Source: JAJRXC01 sp047639555
GTDB taxonomy: Bacteria > Actinomycetota > Acidimicrobiia > Acidimicrobiales > Aldehydirespiratoraceae
NCBI GenBank assembly: GCA_047639555.1
Contig: JBLIOE010000006.1
Span: 1-64,000 of the forward strand
Reading direction: 5' to 3'
DNA length: 64,000 bases
Under the pieces are notes generated by a model, which saw only the letters and a program-made list of their open reading frames with translations, was not told the DNA's origin and did no database searches. Numbering within the stretch: position 1 is the first letter of the stretch; the number at the start of each line of letters is the position of its first letter. Shown here piece by piece: positions 33,538 to 42,618 of this stretch. The position numbers were made by a program, and so were the translations under genes.

Positions 33538-34274
33538 GCGGGCGGCGCTACGGTGAGCCCGTTGGCCTCGTGGCGATTGATGAGCTCGGCGATCAAACCC
33601 GACGACTTCGCCGCCTCGACGAACTCTCGGAGGTAGCCGAATCCGGCCGGGTCGCGGTCTCGCGGTGTGCCCATCGCTTGTTGCACGGCGGAGAATTTTC
33701 CGTCGAGGACGCGAGCGCCGGGAAGTTTGGCGACGTCGTCGGCGAGACGTGGTCGGAGCCCAGCGAGCGCATCGAGCCCCTGCTCGATGAATGTGTCGAA
33801 CGAAGCATCGAGGCTGTCGCTCTCCACGAGGGTGGCGTGTTCGAGATTTCGTTCAAGCCACAACGCGTAGGCGGCTCGGGCCTTCACCGAGATCCGCATG
33901 CCCGGCTGGTCGACGTCGGCGAAGCTGGCGACGGTCGAGCCCGCGGGAACGAGATAGGTGCTTTCGATCTCGGCGTATGCATCCGTGAAGTTGATGAATT
34001 CGGCCCGAAGGGGGTCGGCGCCGATATTGCCGATGTCCCACGCGCCCGATGCCGCGGCGTCGGCGACATCGCCGGGATTCGTGTACGTCTGTAGCTCGAG
34101 GCCGACGCCCAGCTGAGCGGCGAGCGCGGCCGCCAAGTCCGGCGACACGCCAATCGGGGTGCCGTCGTCTTGGGTTCGCGTCACCAGCAGAAAATTGCTG
34201 AGATTTATTCCGGCTCGCAGTGTTCCCGTGGGTGCAAGCGCGTCAACGGCTCCGGGGATCGGCGTCGGCAACAT
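33534..34274 (-). CDS. Family 3 extracellular solute-binding-like protein without signal peptide
   Basis: 246 residues from ATG 34274; the open frame continues to 34553 inside the next gene but that part is a shadow. The fold is SBP_bac_3: GTLRAGINLSNFLLVTR, then GVSPDLAAALAAQLGVGLEL and GAWDIGNIGADPLRAEFINF, as in amino-acid binding proteins. No signal peptide or lipobox precedes the domain, so the protein is probably cytoplasmic. No permease is near. It converges on the P-loop stub with 4 bp overlap. Confidence 0.8.
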   Translation of the reverse strand: MLPTPIPGAVDALAPTGTLRAGINLSNFLLVTRTQDDGTPIGVSPDLAAALAAQLGVGLELQTYTNPGDVADAAASGAWDIGNIGADPLRAEFINFTDAYAEIESTYLVPAGSTVASFADVDQPGMRISVKARAAYALWLERNLEHATLVESDSLDASFDTFIEQGLDALAGLRPRLADDVAKLPGARVLDGKFSAVQQAMGTPRDRDPAGFGYLREFVEAAKSSGLIAELINRHEANGLTVAPPA

Positions 34275-34284
34275 CTTGGGTGGG

Positions 34285-34737
34285 CTAGATCGGTGAGGCG
34301 ACGAAGACCGGGATTGTGCGCCCGAACTCCGTCGCGGAGACTTGGTATTCGGCGTAGGGCGGATATGCGGCGACGCCTCGGGCGTACCACTCGGCTCGTT
34401 CCTCGCCCTCAACTTCTCGCACCGTGAAGGGCTTCGCTTCGGCGCCGTCCTGAATCGCAACGTTCGGGTCGGCGACGAGGTTGTGGTACCAGCCCGGGTG
34501 GTGGGGCATACCGGCCTTCGACGCGATGATCGCGTATTCGCCTTCGTGTTCAACCTGCATGAGCGGAACCTTGCGGATGAGGCCGCTCTTGTGACCCATC
34601 GTGGTGACGACGATGATCGGCAGGCCCGTGTCCATCAGCGTGTTGGCTTCCGCTCCGCCCGACGCTTCATAGTCTCGGACCTGGTCGGCCACCCATTCCC
34701 AGCTGCTGGGGCCGTATGCGTTCTCGTCGTTGCTCAT
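34285..34737 (-). CDS. F420-dependent nitroreductase-family (Ddn-like) oxidoreductase
   Basis: 150 residues. The family pattern is clear: PIIVVTTMGHKSGLIRKVPL, then YAIIASKAGMPHHPGWYHNL. These are the deazaflavin (F420) binding segments of Ddn-type split-barrel enzymes, a group found mainly in actinobacteria. GGGAGAAC precedes the ATG. It would reduce an unknown quinone or electrophile with F420H2. Supports an actinobacterial host. Confidence 0.92.
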   Translation of the reverse strand: MSNDENAYGPSSWEWVADQVRDYEASGGAEANTLMDTGLPIIVVTTMGHKSGLIRKVPLMQVEHEGEYAIIASKAGMPHHPGWYHNLVADPNVAIQDGAEAKPFTVREVEGEERAEWYARGVAAYPPYAEYQVSATEFGRTIPVFVASPI

Positions 34738-34872
34738 CTGTTCTCCCGGTTGGTCGAGTCAGCGTAGGTGATGCACGATTGTTCACGCCTCTTTCGTCCC
34801 CGCGCCCTGGATCGACGAACCGAAGCTGATCGCTTCGCGTACGCTGTCGTTTCTGGCCGACGGAGGAACGTC

Positions 34873-35265
34873 ATGACCCCCACTGCTGAAGATCGCGTCA
34901 ACATTCTCGCCTTGTACGACCGCTATAGCCACGCGATCGACACCGGCAACCGCGAGATGTTCGCGTTGTGCTTTACCGAGGACGGCGTCCTCAACACGAT
35001 GGGCGACCCGATCGTCGGCCACGACGCCATCGGCGAGTTCGGCGAAGGCACCCACGCGATGCTCCCGGCCTTGCGTCACCAGGCGTCGAACATCGTGATT
35101 GAGGTCGACGGCGACACTGCCGCGGCGGCGGCGTTCATCGTCGCCTACACAGTCGATACCGGCTTCAACGTCATCATCACCGGTCGTTACGCCGACGAGT
35201 TCCGCCGCACCGCCGACGGGTGGCGAATTTCTTCGCGCCTCTTTACCGCAGACCAAACATCCTGA
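34873..35265 (+). CDS. SnoaL-like/NTF2-fold protein
   Basis: 130 residues from ATG 34873 with GGAGGA 6 nt upstream. The NTF2-like cone shows NILALYDRYSHAIDTGNREMF, CFTEDGVLNTMGDPIVGHDA and a C-terminal WRISSRLFT strand, as in SnoaL_4 or ring-hydroxylating dioxygenase small-subunit-like proteins. It starts a short run with two SDR genes (24 and 12 bp gaps), suggesting a shared pathway on a steroid- or aromatic-like compound; that is inference. Confidence 0.85.
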   Translation: MTPTAEDRVNILALYDRYSHAIDTGNREMFALCFTEDGVLNTMGDPIVGHDAIGEFGEGTHAMLPALRHQASNIVIEVDGDTAAAAAFIVAYTVDTGFNVIITGRYADEFRRTADGWRISSRLFTADQTS

Positions 35266-35289
35266 CGGATTGCGTGCGATAGTCGCCGC

Positions 35290-36090
35290 ATGAAGATCAA
35301 CAATCTGTTCTCGGTAGAAGGCAAGATCGCCCTGGTCACGGGCGGATCCCGTGGCATCGGCGAAATGATCGCCGCGGGTTATCTCGCCAATGGCGCCAAG
35401 GTCTACATCAGCTCGCGAAAGGCCGAGGCGTGTGACGCCACCGCCCAGCGGTTGATGGCCGAGTACGGGGGCGAGTGCATTTCCATTCCGTCCGACCTTT
35501 CCGGGCTTCCGGGTATCGATCACCTCGTTGCCGAGATCTCCAAGAACGAGGACAAACTCGACATCCTGGTGAACAACGCCGGTGTGTCGTGGGGTGCCCC
35601 GCTGGCCGAGTTCCCCGAGATTGGTTGGGACAAGGTGATGGACACCAACGTCAAGGGTGTGTTCTTCCTCACCCAGCAGTGTCTGCCTCTCCTCGAAGCC
35701 GCGGGAACTCCGGAAAATCCGTCCCGGGTGATCAACATCGGCTCGATCGATGGCATTCAGGCGCCAGCTTTCGAGACCTACTCCTACGGCCCGTCGAAGG
35801 CGGCCGTCCACGCGATGACCCGCCAACTCGGCGCCAAGCTGGCACCGCGCAACATCATCGTGAACGCCATCGCCCCGGGGCCGTTCCCGACCTGGATGCT
35901 GAGCACCGGGGTCGGCACCGGCGGCGACGTTGAAGGAACCGACTGGGATGCGGTCGGCAAGCTGACTCCCGTCGGTCGGGTGGGTTCGCCGGAGGACATC
36001 GCCGGTCTTGCGATCTTCCTGAGTTCTCGGGCCGGAGCGTTCACGGTCGGCGAAGTGATCACTTGCGACGGCGGCGCCGTCGTCTCCTAG
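35290..36090 (+). CDS. SDR-family oxidoreductase (RhlG-like)
   Basis: 266 residues: TGGSRGIGE loop at about 17-25, NNAG, catalytic Ser in NIGSIDG and YGPSK. The segment KAEACDATAQRL and the ending VITCDGGAVVS fit the RhlG/3-oxoacyl reductase-like SDR subgroup, which prefers NADPH (Arg/Lys after strand 2: SSRK). Second gene of the SnoaL-SDR-SDR run. Confidence 0.9.
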   Translation: MKINNLFSVEGKIALVTGGSRGIGEMIAAGYLANGAKVYISSRKAEACDATAQRLMAEYGGECISIPSDLSGLPGIDHLVAEISKNEDKLDILVNNAGVSWGAPLAEFPEIGWDKVMDTNVKGVFFLTQQCLPLLEAAGTPENPSRVINIGSIDGIQAPAFETYSYGPSKAAVHAMTRQLGAKLAPRNIIVNAIAPGPFPTWMLSTGVGTGGDVEGTDWDAVGKLTPVGRVGSPEDIAGLAIFLSSRAGAFTVGEVITCDGGAVVS

Positions 36091-36102
36091 AGAGGCACTC
36101 TG

Positions 36103-36879
36103 ATGGAGCTCGACCTTCGCGACCTTCGCGTCATTGTCACCGCCGGCGGTGGCGGCATCGGCCGCGCCACTGCGCTGATGTTGGCTGAGGCACGTGCCCA
36201 TGTGTGGACCTGCGATGTCGACCCCGAAGCGCTCGAGTCCGTGTGCGCGAACGACCGTGTTGATGGGCAGGTCGCCGACGTCGGCGACACCGCGTCGGTC
36301 GACGCGTTCATGGCCGCCGGCATCGCCGTACTCGGTGGAATCGATGTGCTCATCAATATGGCGGGTATTGCGGGGCCGGGCGGGCGGGTCGAAACACTCG
36401 ACCCCGAAGCCGTTACCCACACGCTCGACATCGACGTCACGTCGATGTTTCGAACATCGCGCCACGCGATCCCGGTGATGGTGGCGCAGCGGTCGGGCTC
36501 GATCATCAACATCTCGTCAACGGCCGGGCAGTGGGGTTTCCCGTATCGGTCGGCTTACGCCGCCGCCAAGTGGGCTGTGATCGGCCTCACCAAGACGATG
36601 GCGATGGAGCTTGGCGAGCACAACATCCGCGTGAATGCGATCTGTCCGGGTTCGATTAGCGGGCCACGGATGGACCACGTGATCGACCTCGAAGCCGAAG
36701 CTAGTGGGGTCGCCCCCGCTGAGGTGCGGGCCGGGTTTGAACGTCAGGTTTCGATGCAGACGTTCATCGATGCCGAAGAGATCGCCCAGACGATCGCGTT
36801 CTTGGTGTCGCCCCTGGGGTCGAAGATCTCGGGGCAGGCGCTGGCCGTTGACGGCCACACTGAGACCTCACGAAACTGA
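36103..36879 (+). CDS. SDR-family oxidoreductase
   Basis: 258 residues: TAGGGGIGRA loop, Asp at the end of strand 2 (TCDVD), which favours NAD+, catalytic Ser in NISSTAG and YAAAK, and the C-terminal GQALAVDGHTE. Starts 12 bp after the previous SDR gene. Its 3' end overlaps the convergent sulfotransferase gene by 12 bp. Confidence 0.9.
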   Translation: MELDLRDLRVIVTAGGGGIGRATALMLAEARAHVWTCDVDPEALESVCANDRVDGQVADVGDTASVDAFMAAGIAVLGGIDVLINMAGIAGPGGRVETLDPEAVTHTLDIDVTSMFRTSRHAIPVMVAQRSGSIINISSTAGQWGFPYRSAYAAAKWAVIGLTKTMAMELGEHNIRVNAICPGSISGPRMDHVIDLEAEASGVAPAEVRAGFERQVSMQTFIDAEEIAQTIAFLVSPLGSKISGQALAVDGHTETSRN

Positions 36880-37944
36880 CAGAAACCGCTCCCGATAACG
36901 AGCGAAGGTGCGATCAATCTCGGTCGGGTCAATGCCGACGAGGCCGTACTCGTGGAGGCCGGCTTCGACCGGTGGAGCATCGTCCACGTTGATCGAGGGC
37001 AGATCGAAGTGGTCGTACAAGCGATCGATGGTGGCCTGGGCATTGGCCGTGAGTTCGTGGTGATCGACATGGAAGATCTGTTCGGGATCGATCTGGTAGT
37101 CGACCAGCGCATCCAGGGAACGTCCGTAGAGATCGAGGTGGTAGCGAGCGATCTCCGCCTCATCGACCTCTTCGCTGAATGCTCGCCGAAGAGTAGCGAT
37201 GAGGCTGGTGACCGACCCCAATACTTCGGCCGGTTCACGATGGGTGATCACGACGCGCGCATCGGGATAGGTCCGCAGGACGGTCGGCAGAGAGTTGAGA
37301 TGGACCGGGGATTTTAGGACCCAGCGTGTCGTCGGCTGGTGGCGCTGGAGTAACTGAAACACCCGGCGGTGCATCTCATAGGCCGGGGTGATATCGCCGG
37401 CCTGTAGCCACTCGACATACGACGGCACCCGGTATCGACTGATGAACTCTTCGCTGCGAAACGAGAACGACATCGCCGACAGGCACTCCTTGTACATTCG
37501 GCCCGCATAGCGGTGGATCGACTGCATCTCCGCTCGCTGGCGCTGCGGCCAGGTGAGCTCGTCGTCGGCGGCCAGAATTCGGGGATCATCATCGGGAGTG
37601 TGGGCCCGCGGCGGTGGAAGCGGGGTGAGGAGTTCCCAACCTTCTGGCGCCCGCGCCGCCGGGTCTTGGGCGAGCAGTCGGTGGAGAAATGTGGTGCCGG
37701 TGCGGGGCGCACCGGCGACGATGATTGGCGCCGTGACCGGCTCGTCGGCCGTGCCCGGATCGGTTGCGAACCACTCCGTGATCGCCGCCGCCCCGGTCAC
37801 GAGGCGGGTGAGCCACTGCTCGGTGAATACTTCCGCGGCGGGAGTGAGGTGGGCCTCGGTTTCGAGGCTGTCGAGCAGGATCGTGAGTGGCTCGATCGCT
37901 GTCGGTTTGGCCGCGAGCAGCAGTGCGTCGCGATCGATGGCCAT
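36868..37944 (-). CDS. PAPS-dependent sulfotransferase-family protein
   Basis: 358 residues from ATG 37944, 1 bp after the stop of the upstream gene. The 5'-phosphosulfate loop reads GAPRTGTTFLHRLLA at about 75-90 and the 3'-phosphate region VVITHREPAEVLGS later. This is the Sulfotransfer_3 type common in mycobacteria and other actinobacteria, and acts on lipids or small alcohols with PAPS. It is coupled to the DUF1214 gene, so they may share a substrate. Confidence 0.9.
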   Translation of the reverse strand: MAIDRDALLLAAKPTAIEPLTILLDSLETEAHLTPAAEVFTEQWLTRLVTGAAAITEWFATDPGTADEPVTAPIIVAGAPRTGTTFLHRLLAQDPAARAPEGWELLTPLPPPRAHTPDDDPRILAADDELTWPQRQRAEMQSIHRYAGRMYKECLSAMSFSFRSEEFISRYRVPSYVEWLQAGDITPAYEMHRRVFQLLQRHQPTTRWVLKSPVHLNSLPTVLRTYPDARVVITHREPAEVLGSVTSLIATLRRAFSEEVDEAEIARYHLDLYGRSLDALVDYQIDPEQIFHVDHHELTANAQATIDRLYDHFDLPSINVDDAPPVEAGLHEYGLVGIDPTEIDRTFARYRERFLSVS

Positions 37945-37945
37945 C

Positions 37946-39112
37946 TCAGGTCCGGAATCGCCAGGCGAGGTGGGCCCGCCGTGCGGCCATTCGGGCGGCG
38001 CGTTCATCGGCGGAGATTCGCGGGGTGGCGGTACCCATCGCTGCTTCGAGGTCGTCGACCTTCACCACCCGCGATGAGACCTCGGGTGCGGTGTCGTCGT
38101 GGGGCCAGAACCAGCGGAAGGTGCAGAGGCCGGCGGACCGTCCGCCCGTATCGAGCCAGTTGGCCGCGCCGACATCCACGGGCCCGATCACGCCGCGGAT
38201 GCGACCGTCGCCGGAGAGTTCAGTCTGGCGATGGTTGTAGCTGCAGAAACGGCCGGGCAGGTCGGTGAGTTCGAAAGTGCCCATCTTGTAGAGCTGGAAC
38301 GCCCAGTAGTCGGCGGCCGGCACGTCGGATTCGAAAACGATCGCTTCGTCGGGCGCGAGCTCCCAGAAGTTGAATGCGTAGCGGGCGGCCGAAAGGCCCT
38401 TGGCTACGGTGAGCCCAGAGGCAAACGAGTTTGGCGTGCGCTCGGCGCGGTTTTCAATCATGTAGCGATTCCAGAAACGCACGGAGTCGTCGACCTGCTG
38501 AAACGCCCGTTCGAGTCGGCCGTCGAGATCCTCGGGTGTGACCAGCGGAGTGGGCCCGGGATCGTCGAGATTCTCGATCACGATCGTGGCCGGCTCGTCG
38601 GCCGTCCAGCGGTAGTAGTACTCCCGGAACGACACCATGATCGCCCCGTCGGGGATCTCGATGTGATGGTCGCCGGTCCCCGGTCCGCCCATGGTGAGTT
38701 CGAATTCATCGCCCGGTCCGATGCCGAGGTCGGCGGCCGTGAGTTGCGCCACGGTGCCCCACACCTCGTTGTGCATGAAACCCTTCCGGACCGCGAGGAG
38801 CCATTGCTCGCATGAGTGCATGCGACCCGTGATGCGGTATCGGCGGTCGGGGCTGATCCGGGCGTGGCGATAGATGTTGTCGGCGTTGGGCCCGCCCCAC
38901 TGGTGGACGAGGTCGTTGTGACGATGGAACGCGGGACGAGCGGCGTCAGCGTGGAAGACCTCCCACTCGATGAACCCGGCCACCTGTTCGAGAAGATGGT
39001 CGATCTGTTCGGCGGGCGCATCGGGGAATGTCTCGCCCACGGCATCGTGGGCGAGCGCCTGCACCCGATCGGCGAAGCGCTTGAGCATGTCGGGTTCCGG
39101 CTGGTGAGTCAT
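37946..39112 (-). CDS. DUF1214 domain protein
   Basis: 388 residues from ATG 39112, preceded by GAGGAAAG; in-frame starts up to 39253 overlap the divergent gene and are rejected. The C-terminal third has the DUF1214 pattern: YAFNFWELAPDEAIVFESDVP, then QLYKMGTFELTDLPGR. The middle holds a beta-rich DUF1254-like part. Such proteins appear in sulfated-lipid or steroid loci of actinobacteria, with unknown activity. Co-transcribed with the sulfotransferase gene. Confidence 0.85.
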   Translation of the reverse strand: MTHQPEPDMLKRFADRVQALAHDAVGETFPDAPAEQIDHLLEQVAGFIEWEVFHADAARPAFHRHNDLVHQWGGPNADNIYRHARISPDRRYRITGRMHSCEQWLLAVRKGFMHNEVWGTVAQLTAADLGIGPGDEFELTMGGPGTGDHHIEIPDGAIMVSFREYYYRWTADEPATIVIENLDDPGPTPLVTPEDLDGRLERAFQQVDDSVRFWNRYMIENRAERTPNSFASGLTVAKGLSAARYAFNFWELAPDEAIVFESDVPAADYWAFQLYKMGTFELTDLPGRFCSYNHRQTELSGDGRIRGVIGPVDVGAANWLDTGGRSAGLCTFRWFWPHDDTAPEVSSRVVKVDDLEAAMGTATPRISADERAARMAARRAHLAWRFRT

Positions 39113-39183
39113 TGACTTTCCTCGCGACTCGGCATCATCGGATCGTAGTCGAGCGCCATTCCGGGCCCGAAGGCCGATCCGGC

Positions 39184-39189
39184 TACCGT
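39184..39189 (+). promoter_or_regulatory. -10 box of a leaderless promoter for the TauD-like gene
   Basis: TACCGT, 5 nt before ATG 39195. Confidence 0.45.
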
Positions 39190-39194
39190 GCGGC

Positions 39195-40043
39195 ATGCCT
39201 TCTCTCGAGACGAACTTGGATGTTCGCCCGCTGACTGGGGCGCTCGGCGCCACCGTGCATAGCGTCGATCTCGGCTCCGACTTGCCCGACGACGTGGTCG
39301 CCGCGATTCGGGCCGCCTTTGTCGAATACGAGGTGCTCGTGTTTCGCGAACAAGAGCTCTCACCAGAGAAACAGATGGTGTTCGGGCGGCGGTTCGGCGA
39401 GCTCGATACTCACCCGTTTGTGGTCGGTAACGCCGAACATCCAGAGATCATCGATGTGGTCACCGAACCTGACGACGTCGTCAACTTCGGTGGAGGATGG
39501 CATACCGATGTGACCTTCCTCGAGAAGCCCGATCTCGGGTCGATTCTGTATGCCGTCGACGTGCCCGCTTCGGGCGGCGACACACTGTTCGCCAGTCAGA
39601 CCGCCGCCTTCTCGGCCCTGAGCGAGACCATGCAGCAGATGCTCGACGGGCTGGTGGGCATCCACTCTGCGGGGCCGCAATACGGCGCGGCGGGCCTGTC
39701 GACCAAGACGAAGTCGGTGGAGACCCGCGCCTCGGATCTGGCCAGCCAGATCGTCGCCCATCCGGTCGTACGCACCCACCCCGAATCCGGCAAAAAGGCG
39801 CTCTACGTCAATGGTGCGTTCACCCTCAGCATCGCCGGCCTGCATGGCGATGAGTCGTCGAACCTGCTCCGGTTCCTTCTGAATCACGCCGTGAAAGAGA
39901 TCTTCACCTGCCGCGTGCACTGGGAGCCGGGCACTTTGACGATGTGGGACAACCGCAGCGTGCAGCACTACGCCCTCTTCGACTATCCCGGCCAACGCCG
40001 CCACATGCGACGGGTCACAGTGCAGGGAGACGTGCCCCAATGA
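39195..40043 (+). CDS. TauD/TfdA-family 2-oxoglutarate-dependent dioxygenase
   Basis: 282 residues. Iron ligands HxD in GGGWHTDVTF (about residues 102-104) and the distal His in RSVQHYALFDY, with the 2-oxoglutarate-binding Arg in RRHMRRV. The N-terminal half has LGATVHSVDLGSDL, typical of TauD. It would hydroxylate a sulfonate, carboxylate or alkyl sulfate; the neighbouring sulfotransferase and sulfatase stub hint at a sulfate ester. The exact substrate cannot be read from sequence. Confidence 0.92.
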   Translation: MPSLETNLDVRPLTGALGATVHSVDLGSDLPDDVVAAIRAAFVEYEVLVFREQELSPEKQMVFGRRFGELDTHPFVVGNAEHPEIIDVVTEPDDVVNFGGGWHTDVTFLEKPDLGSILYAVDVPASGGDTLFASQTAAFSALSETMQQMLDGLVGIHSAGPQYGAAGLSTKTKSVETRASDLASQIVAHPVVRTHPESGKKALYVNGAFTLSIAGLHGDESSNLLRFLLNHAVKEIFTCRVHWEPGTLTMWDNRSVQHYALFDYPGQRRHMRRVTVQGDVPQ

Positions 40044-40135
40044 CACCCAATCCCTCAACCAACAATCCGGCCACACCGGATTTTCTGTTCATCATCTGTG
40101 ACCAGCTGAGGGCCGACTATCTCGCCCTAGTTTGA
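40040..40135 (+). pseudogene. Stub of a sulfatase gene (N-terminus only)
   Basis: A 31-residue frame starts as ATGA on the dioxygenase stop and reads PDFLFIICDQLRADYLA before TGA. This is the N-terminal strand of a type I sulfatase (metal-binding Asp in the xDQLRxDYL motif). The rest is missing, and the stub runs 9 bp into the convergent hydroxylase gene. It appears to be what is left of a sulfatase once coupled to the dioxygenase. Confidence 0.65.
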
Positions 40136-41071
40136 GACGGTGGCGGCATCGGGTTGCCAGCCGGGCCGCTTGAAGACATGGCCCATCTTGTTGCGCCACC
40201 CGTTGGCCTGTTTCACGTCGCGGGCGATGTCGGCCATCTCGTGGTAGCCGATCCGGCCGGGATTGAACGTCTTGATGTTCTTCGTAAGGCCGTACTTGAC
40301 CCGGCGGAATTCCGGCTCAAAGGTGCCGAAGATTTTGTCCCACGTGATCAGGATGCCGGCGTAGTTCTTGTCGAGGTATTGCGGGTTGGCGCCATGGTGC
40401 ACCCGGTGATGGGACGGCGTGTTGAGCACCGCTTCCGAAGCCGGGTCGAGCCGGTCGATGACCTCGGTGTGGATCCAGTATTGGTAGAGCAGGTTGAGCT
40501 GCCCGGCGCGAGCGGTGTGGTGGGCGGGAATGCCGAGCAACGGCATCGGGAAGAACACCCACGACGTGAGGAAACCTGACCAGGGCTGTCGAAGCGCGGT
40601 CGACAGGTTGTAGTGCTCGCTCGAGTGATGGGTGACGTGGTTGGCCCAGAGAATGCGCTTTTCGTGCTGCCAGCGATGGCTCCAGTAGTAGAGGAAGTCC
40701 CACGTGACCATTGCGACCAGGAACGAGCTCTTGCGCTTGCCGACGTCGGCGATGCGATGGCGAAACAGCGCCCGATGGATCTTGCTCATTCCCACCGCCA
40801 TCAGCCCGTTGACGACGACATTGCCGACCAGCATCGACAAGCTCGACGCGGTATCTCGACTCTCATAACCGACCGGCACCAACTCGTCGGGAGGCAGCGA
40901 GGAATCGGACAGCTCGGCCTTTGTCCAGTCGTCGAGGTCGCCCATCTTGCGAAGGTCACGGCGTCGGAGGACTCTCGCTTCGGCCAGCATTGTGATGATG
41001 AAGATCGGCCCGGAAGCCACGTCGACCGCGTTGAGACCAAGTTGTTTGCCGGGGAGAGATCGCCGCTTCAT
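40127..41071 (-). CDS. Fatty acid hydroxylase/sterol desaturase superfamily membrane protein
   Basis: 314 residues with the His clusters of the di-iron family in order: HRWQHE (HxxxH), HVTHHSSEHYN (HxxHH) and HHRVHH. Four or five hydrophobic segments surround them. These bind a non-haem di-iron centre on the cytoplasmic face of the membrane; members hydroxylate fatty acids, sterols or carotenoids. SD AAGGTGG lies before the ATG. It is divergent from glcD. Confidence 0.9.
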   Translation of the reverse strand: MKRRSLPGKQLGLNAVDVASGPIFIITMLAEARVLRRRDLRKMGDLDDWTKAELSDSSLPPDELVPVGYESRDTASSLSMLVGNVVVNGLMAVGMSKIHRALFRHRIADVGKRKSSFLVAMVTWDFLYYWSHRWQHEKRILWANHVTHHSSEHYNLSTALRQPWSGFLTSWVFFPMPLLGIPAHHTARAGQLNLLYQYWIHTEVIDRLDPASEAVLNTPSHHRVHHGANPQYLDKNYAGILITWDKIFGTFEPEFRRVKYGLTKNIKTFNPGRIGYHEMADIARDVKQANGWRNKMGHVFKRPGWQPDAATVSN

Positions 41072-41132
41072 GGTCCACCTTGGCCTGAGTTGCCACCCGG
41101 TGTCGATGCGGGTGGTCTACCGGCGTTGGCCG

Positions 41133-41138
41133 TACGCT
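41133..41138 (+). promoter_or_regulatory. -10 box of a leaderless promoter for glcDEF
   Basis: TACGCT, 7 nt before ATG 41146; another ATG at 41140 would leave only 1 nt, so 41146 is preferred. Confidence 0.45.
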
Positions 41139-41145
41139 GATGGTG

Positions 41146-42618
41146 ATGGGGCTGTTCGACTCTCTGACCCGCCGTCGTGGCGCCGCAGACGACCCCTTGC
41201 TGGCCGATCTGGCGGCGGCGTTGTCTCCCGATCGGGTGCGAGCCGATGGCGCTCAGCGCGCCCTTATGGCCAAGGACGCGTCGGTCTTTGGTGGCGGCGT
41301 CGCCGGTCCAACCTGTTTCCCTACCTCCACTGCGGAGGTGCAAGCGATCATGCGGATCGCCACCGAACACGATTCGGCCATCGTGCCGCGAGGGGCGGGC
41401 ACCGGTCTGGCCGGAGGAGCGATTCCGTTGGGCGCGCCGATCGTGGTGTCGACCGGCAAGATGAATCGCATCCTCGAGGTTGATACCGAGAACCGAGTTG
41501 CGTGGGTCGAACCGGGTGTGATCAATCTCGACCTGTCCGCCCATCTTCGGCCCATGGGCTTCCACTTCGCCCCGGACCCATCGAGCCAGTCGGTGTGCAC
41601 GCTCGGCGGCAACGTCGCCAACAATTCGGGCGGGCCCCACTGTCTCGCCTACGGCGTGACCGACGCCCACGTACTGGCGGTCGAAGTCGTCCTGCCCGAC
41701 GGTGAAGTTGCGATGCTGGGCGGCATCGACGCCGAGCCGCAGGGATATGACCTGCGCGGTGCGTTCGTTGGTGGCGAAGGCACCCTCGGCATCGCGACTC
41801 GTATCGCGGTGCGGCTCACGAAGAACCCGCCCGCGGTCCGAACCCTGCTCCTCTCATTCGACACGGTGCGCGCCGCGGCGGAGACCGTGAGCGCAGTGAT
41901 CGCCGCCGGTGTGGTGCCGGCTGCGCTCGAAGTGATGGACCAGCGGATCACCGTTGCGGTGGAGAACTTCGTCGGTGCCGGTTACCCCACCGATGCCGCC
42001 GCGGTGCTGCTGGCCGAGATCGAAGGGCTGCCGGGCGGGGTTGAGATCGATGCCGGTCGTATTGGCGACATCGGTCGGGCCAACGGCGCCACCAACGTGC
42101 GGGTCGCCCAAACCGACCACGAGCGAGAATTGCTCTGGCGGGGCCGCAAGACCGCCTTTGGCGCGATCGCCCAACTTGCGCCCGACTACTACCTCCACGA
42201 CACCGTCGTCCCCCGCTCGGCGCTGGCTGATGTGTTGGAGCAGGTCTACGAGATCGCCGAGCGCCACGATGTCGTGGTGATGAATGTCTTCCATGCCGGC
42301 GATGGCAACCTTCATCCGCTGCTGCTCTTCGATGCCCGAGAAGAAGGCACCCTCGATCGGGTTCACGCCGCGGGCGCCGAGATTCTTCGGGCATCGCTCG
42401 CCGCCGGCGGAGTGCTCTCCGGCGAGCATGGCATCGGTGTTGAGAAGCAGCGCTTCATGTCGGAGATGTTCACCGACGCTGATCTCGAACATCAGAATCG
42501 CCTGCGTCGTTCCTTCGACCCGGAGTGTCGCTCGAACCCTGGCAAGGTGCTCCCGGAGGGGCATTCGTGCGCAGATATTCAGGCGCTGCGCGCGGTCCCG
42601 ACCGAGGTATGGGGATGA
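41146..42618 (+). CDS. glcD: Glycolate oxidase FAD subunit GlcD-like
   Basis: 490 residues from ATG 41146. PCMH-type FAD domain with PRGAGTGLAGGAIPLGAPIV and GGNVANNSGGPHCL, then the FAD-oxidase C-terminal domain with HAGDGNLHPLLLF and GEHGIGVEK. It heads a three-gene set with GlcE-like and GlcF-like subunits, joined by overlaps. The complex oxidises glycolate (or a similar 2-hydroxy acid such as lactate) to the 2-oxo acid and passes electrons through Fe-S clusters to the membrane. Confidence 0.93.
   Translation: MGLFDSLTRRRGAADDPLLADLAAALSPDRVRADGAQRALMAKDASVFGGGVAGPTCFPTSTAEVQAIMRIATEHDSAIVPRGAGTGLAGGAIPLGAPIVVSTGKMNRILEVDTENRVAWVEPGVINLDLSAHLRPMGFHFAPDPSSQSVCTLGGNVANNSGGPHCLAYGVTDAHVLAVEVVLPDGEVAMLGGIDAEPQGYDLRGAFVGGEGTLGIATRIAVRLTKNPPAVRTLLLSFDTVRAAAETVSAVIAAGVVPAALEVMDQRITVAVENFVGAGYPTDAAAVLLAEIEGLPGGVEIDAGRIGDIGRANGATNVRVAQTDHERELLWRGRKTAFGAIAQLAPDYYLHDTVVPRSALADVLEQVYEIAERHDVVVMNVFHAGDGNLHPLLLFDAREEGTLDRVHAAGAEILRASLAAGGVLSGEHGIGVEKQRFMSEMFTDADLEHQNRLRRSFDPECRSNPGKVLPEGHSCADIQALRAVPTEVWG

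Noticed and set aside
34783..36465. 560-codon open frame on the minus strand opposite the SnoaL and SDR genes
   Set aside because: No recognisable domain; the plus strand carries three genes with intact motifs and good starts.
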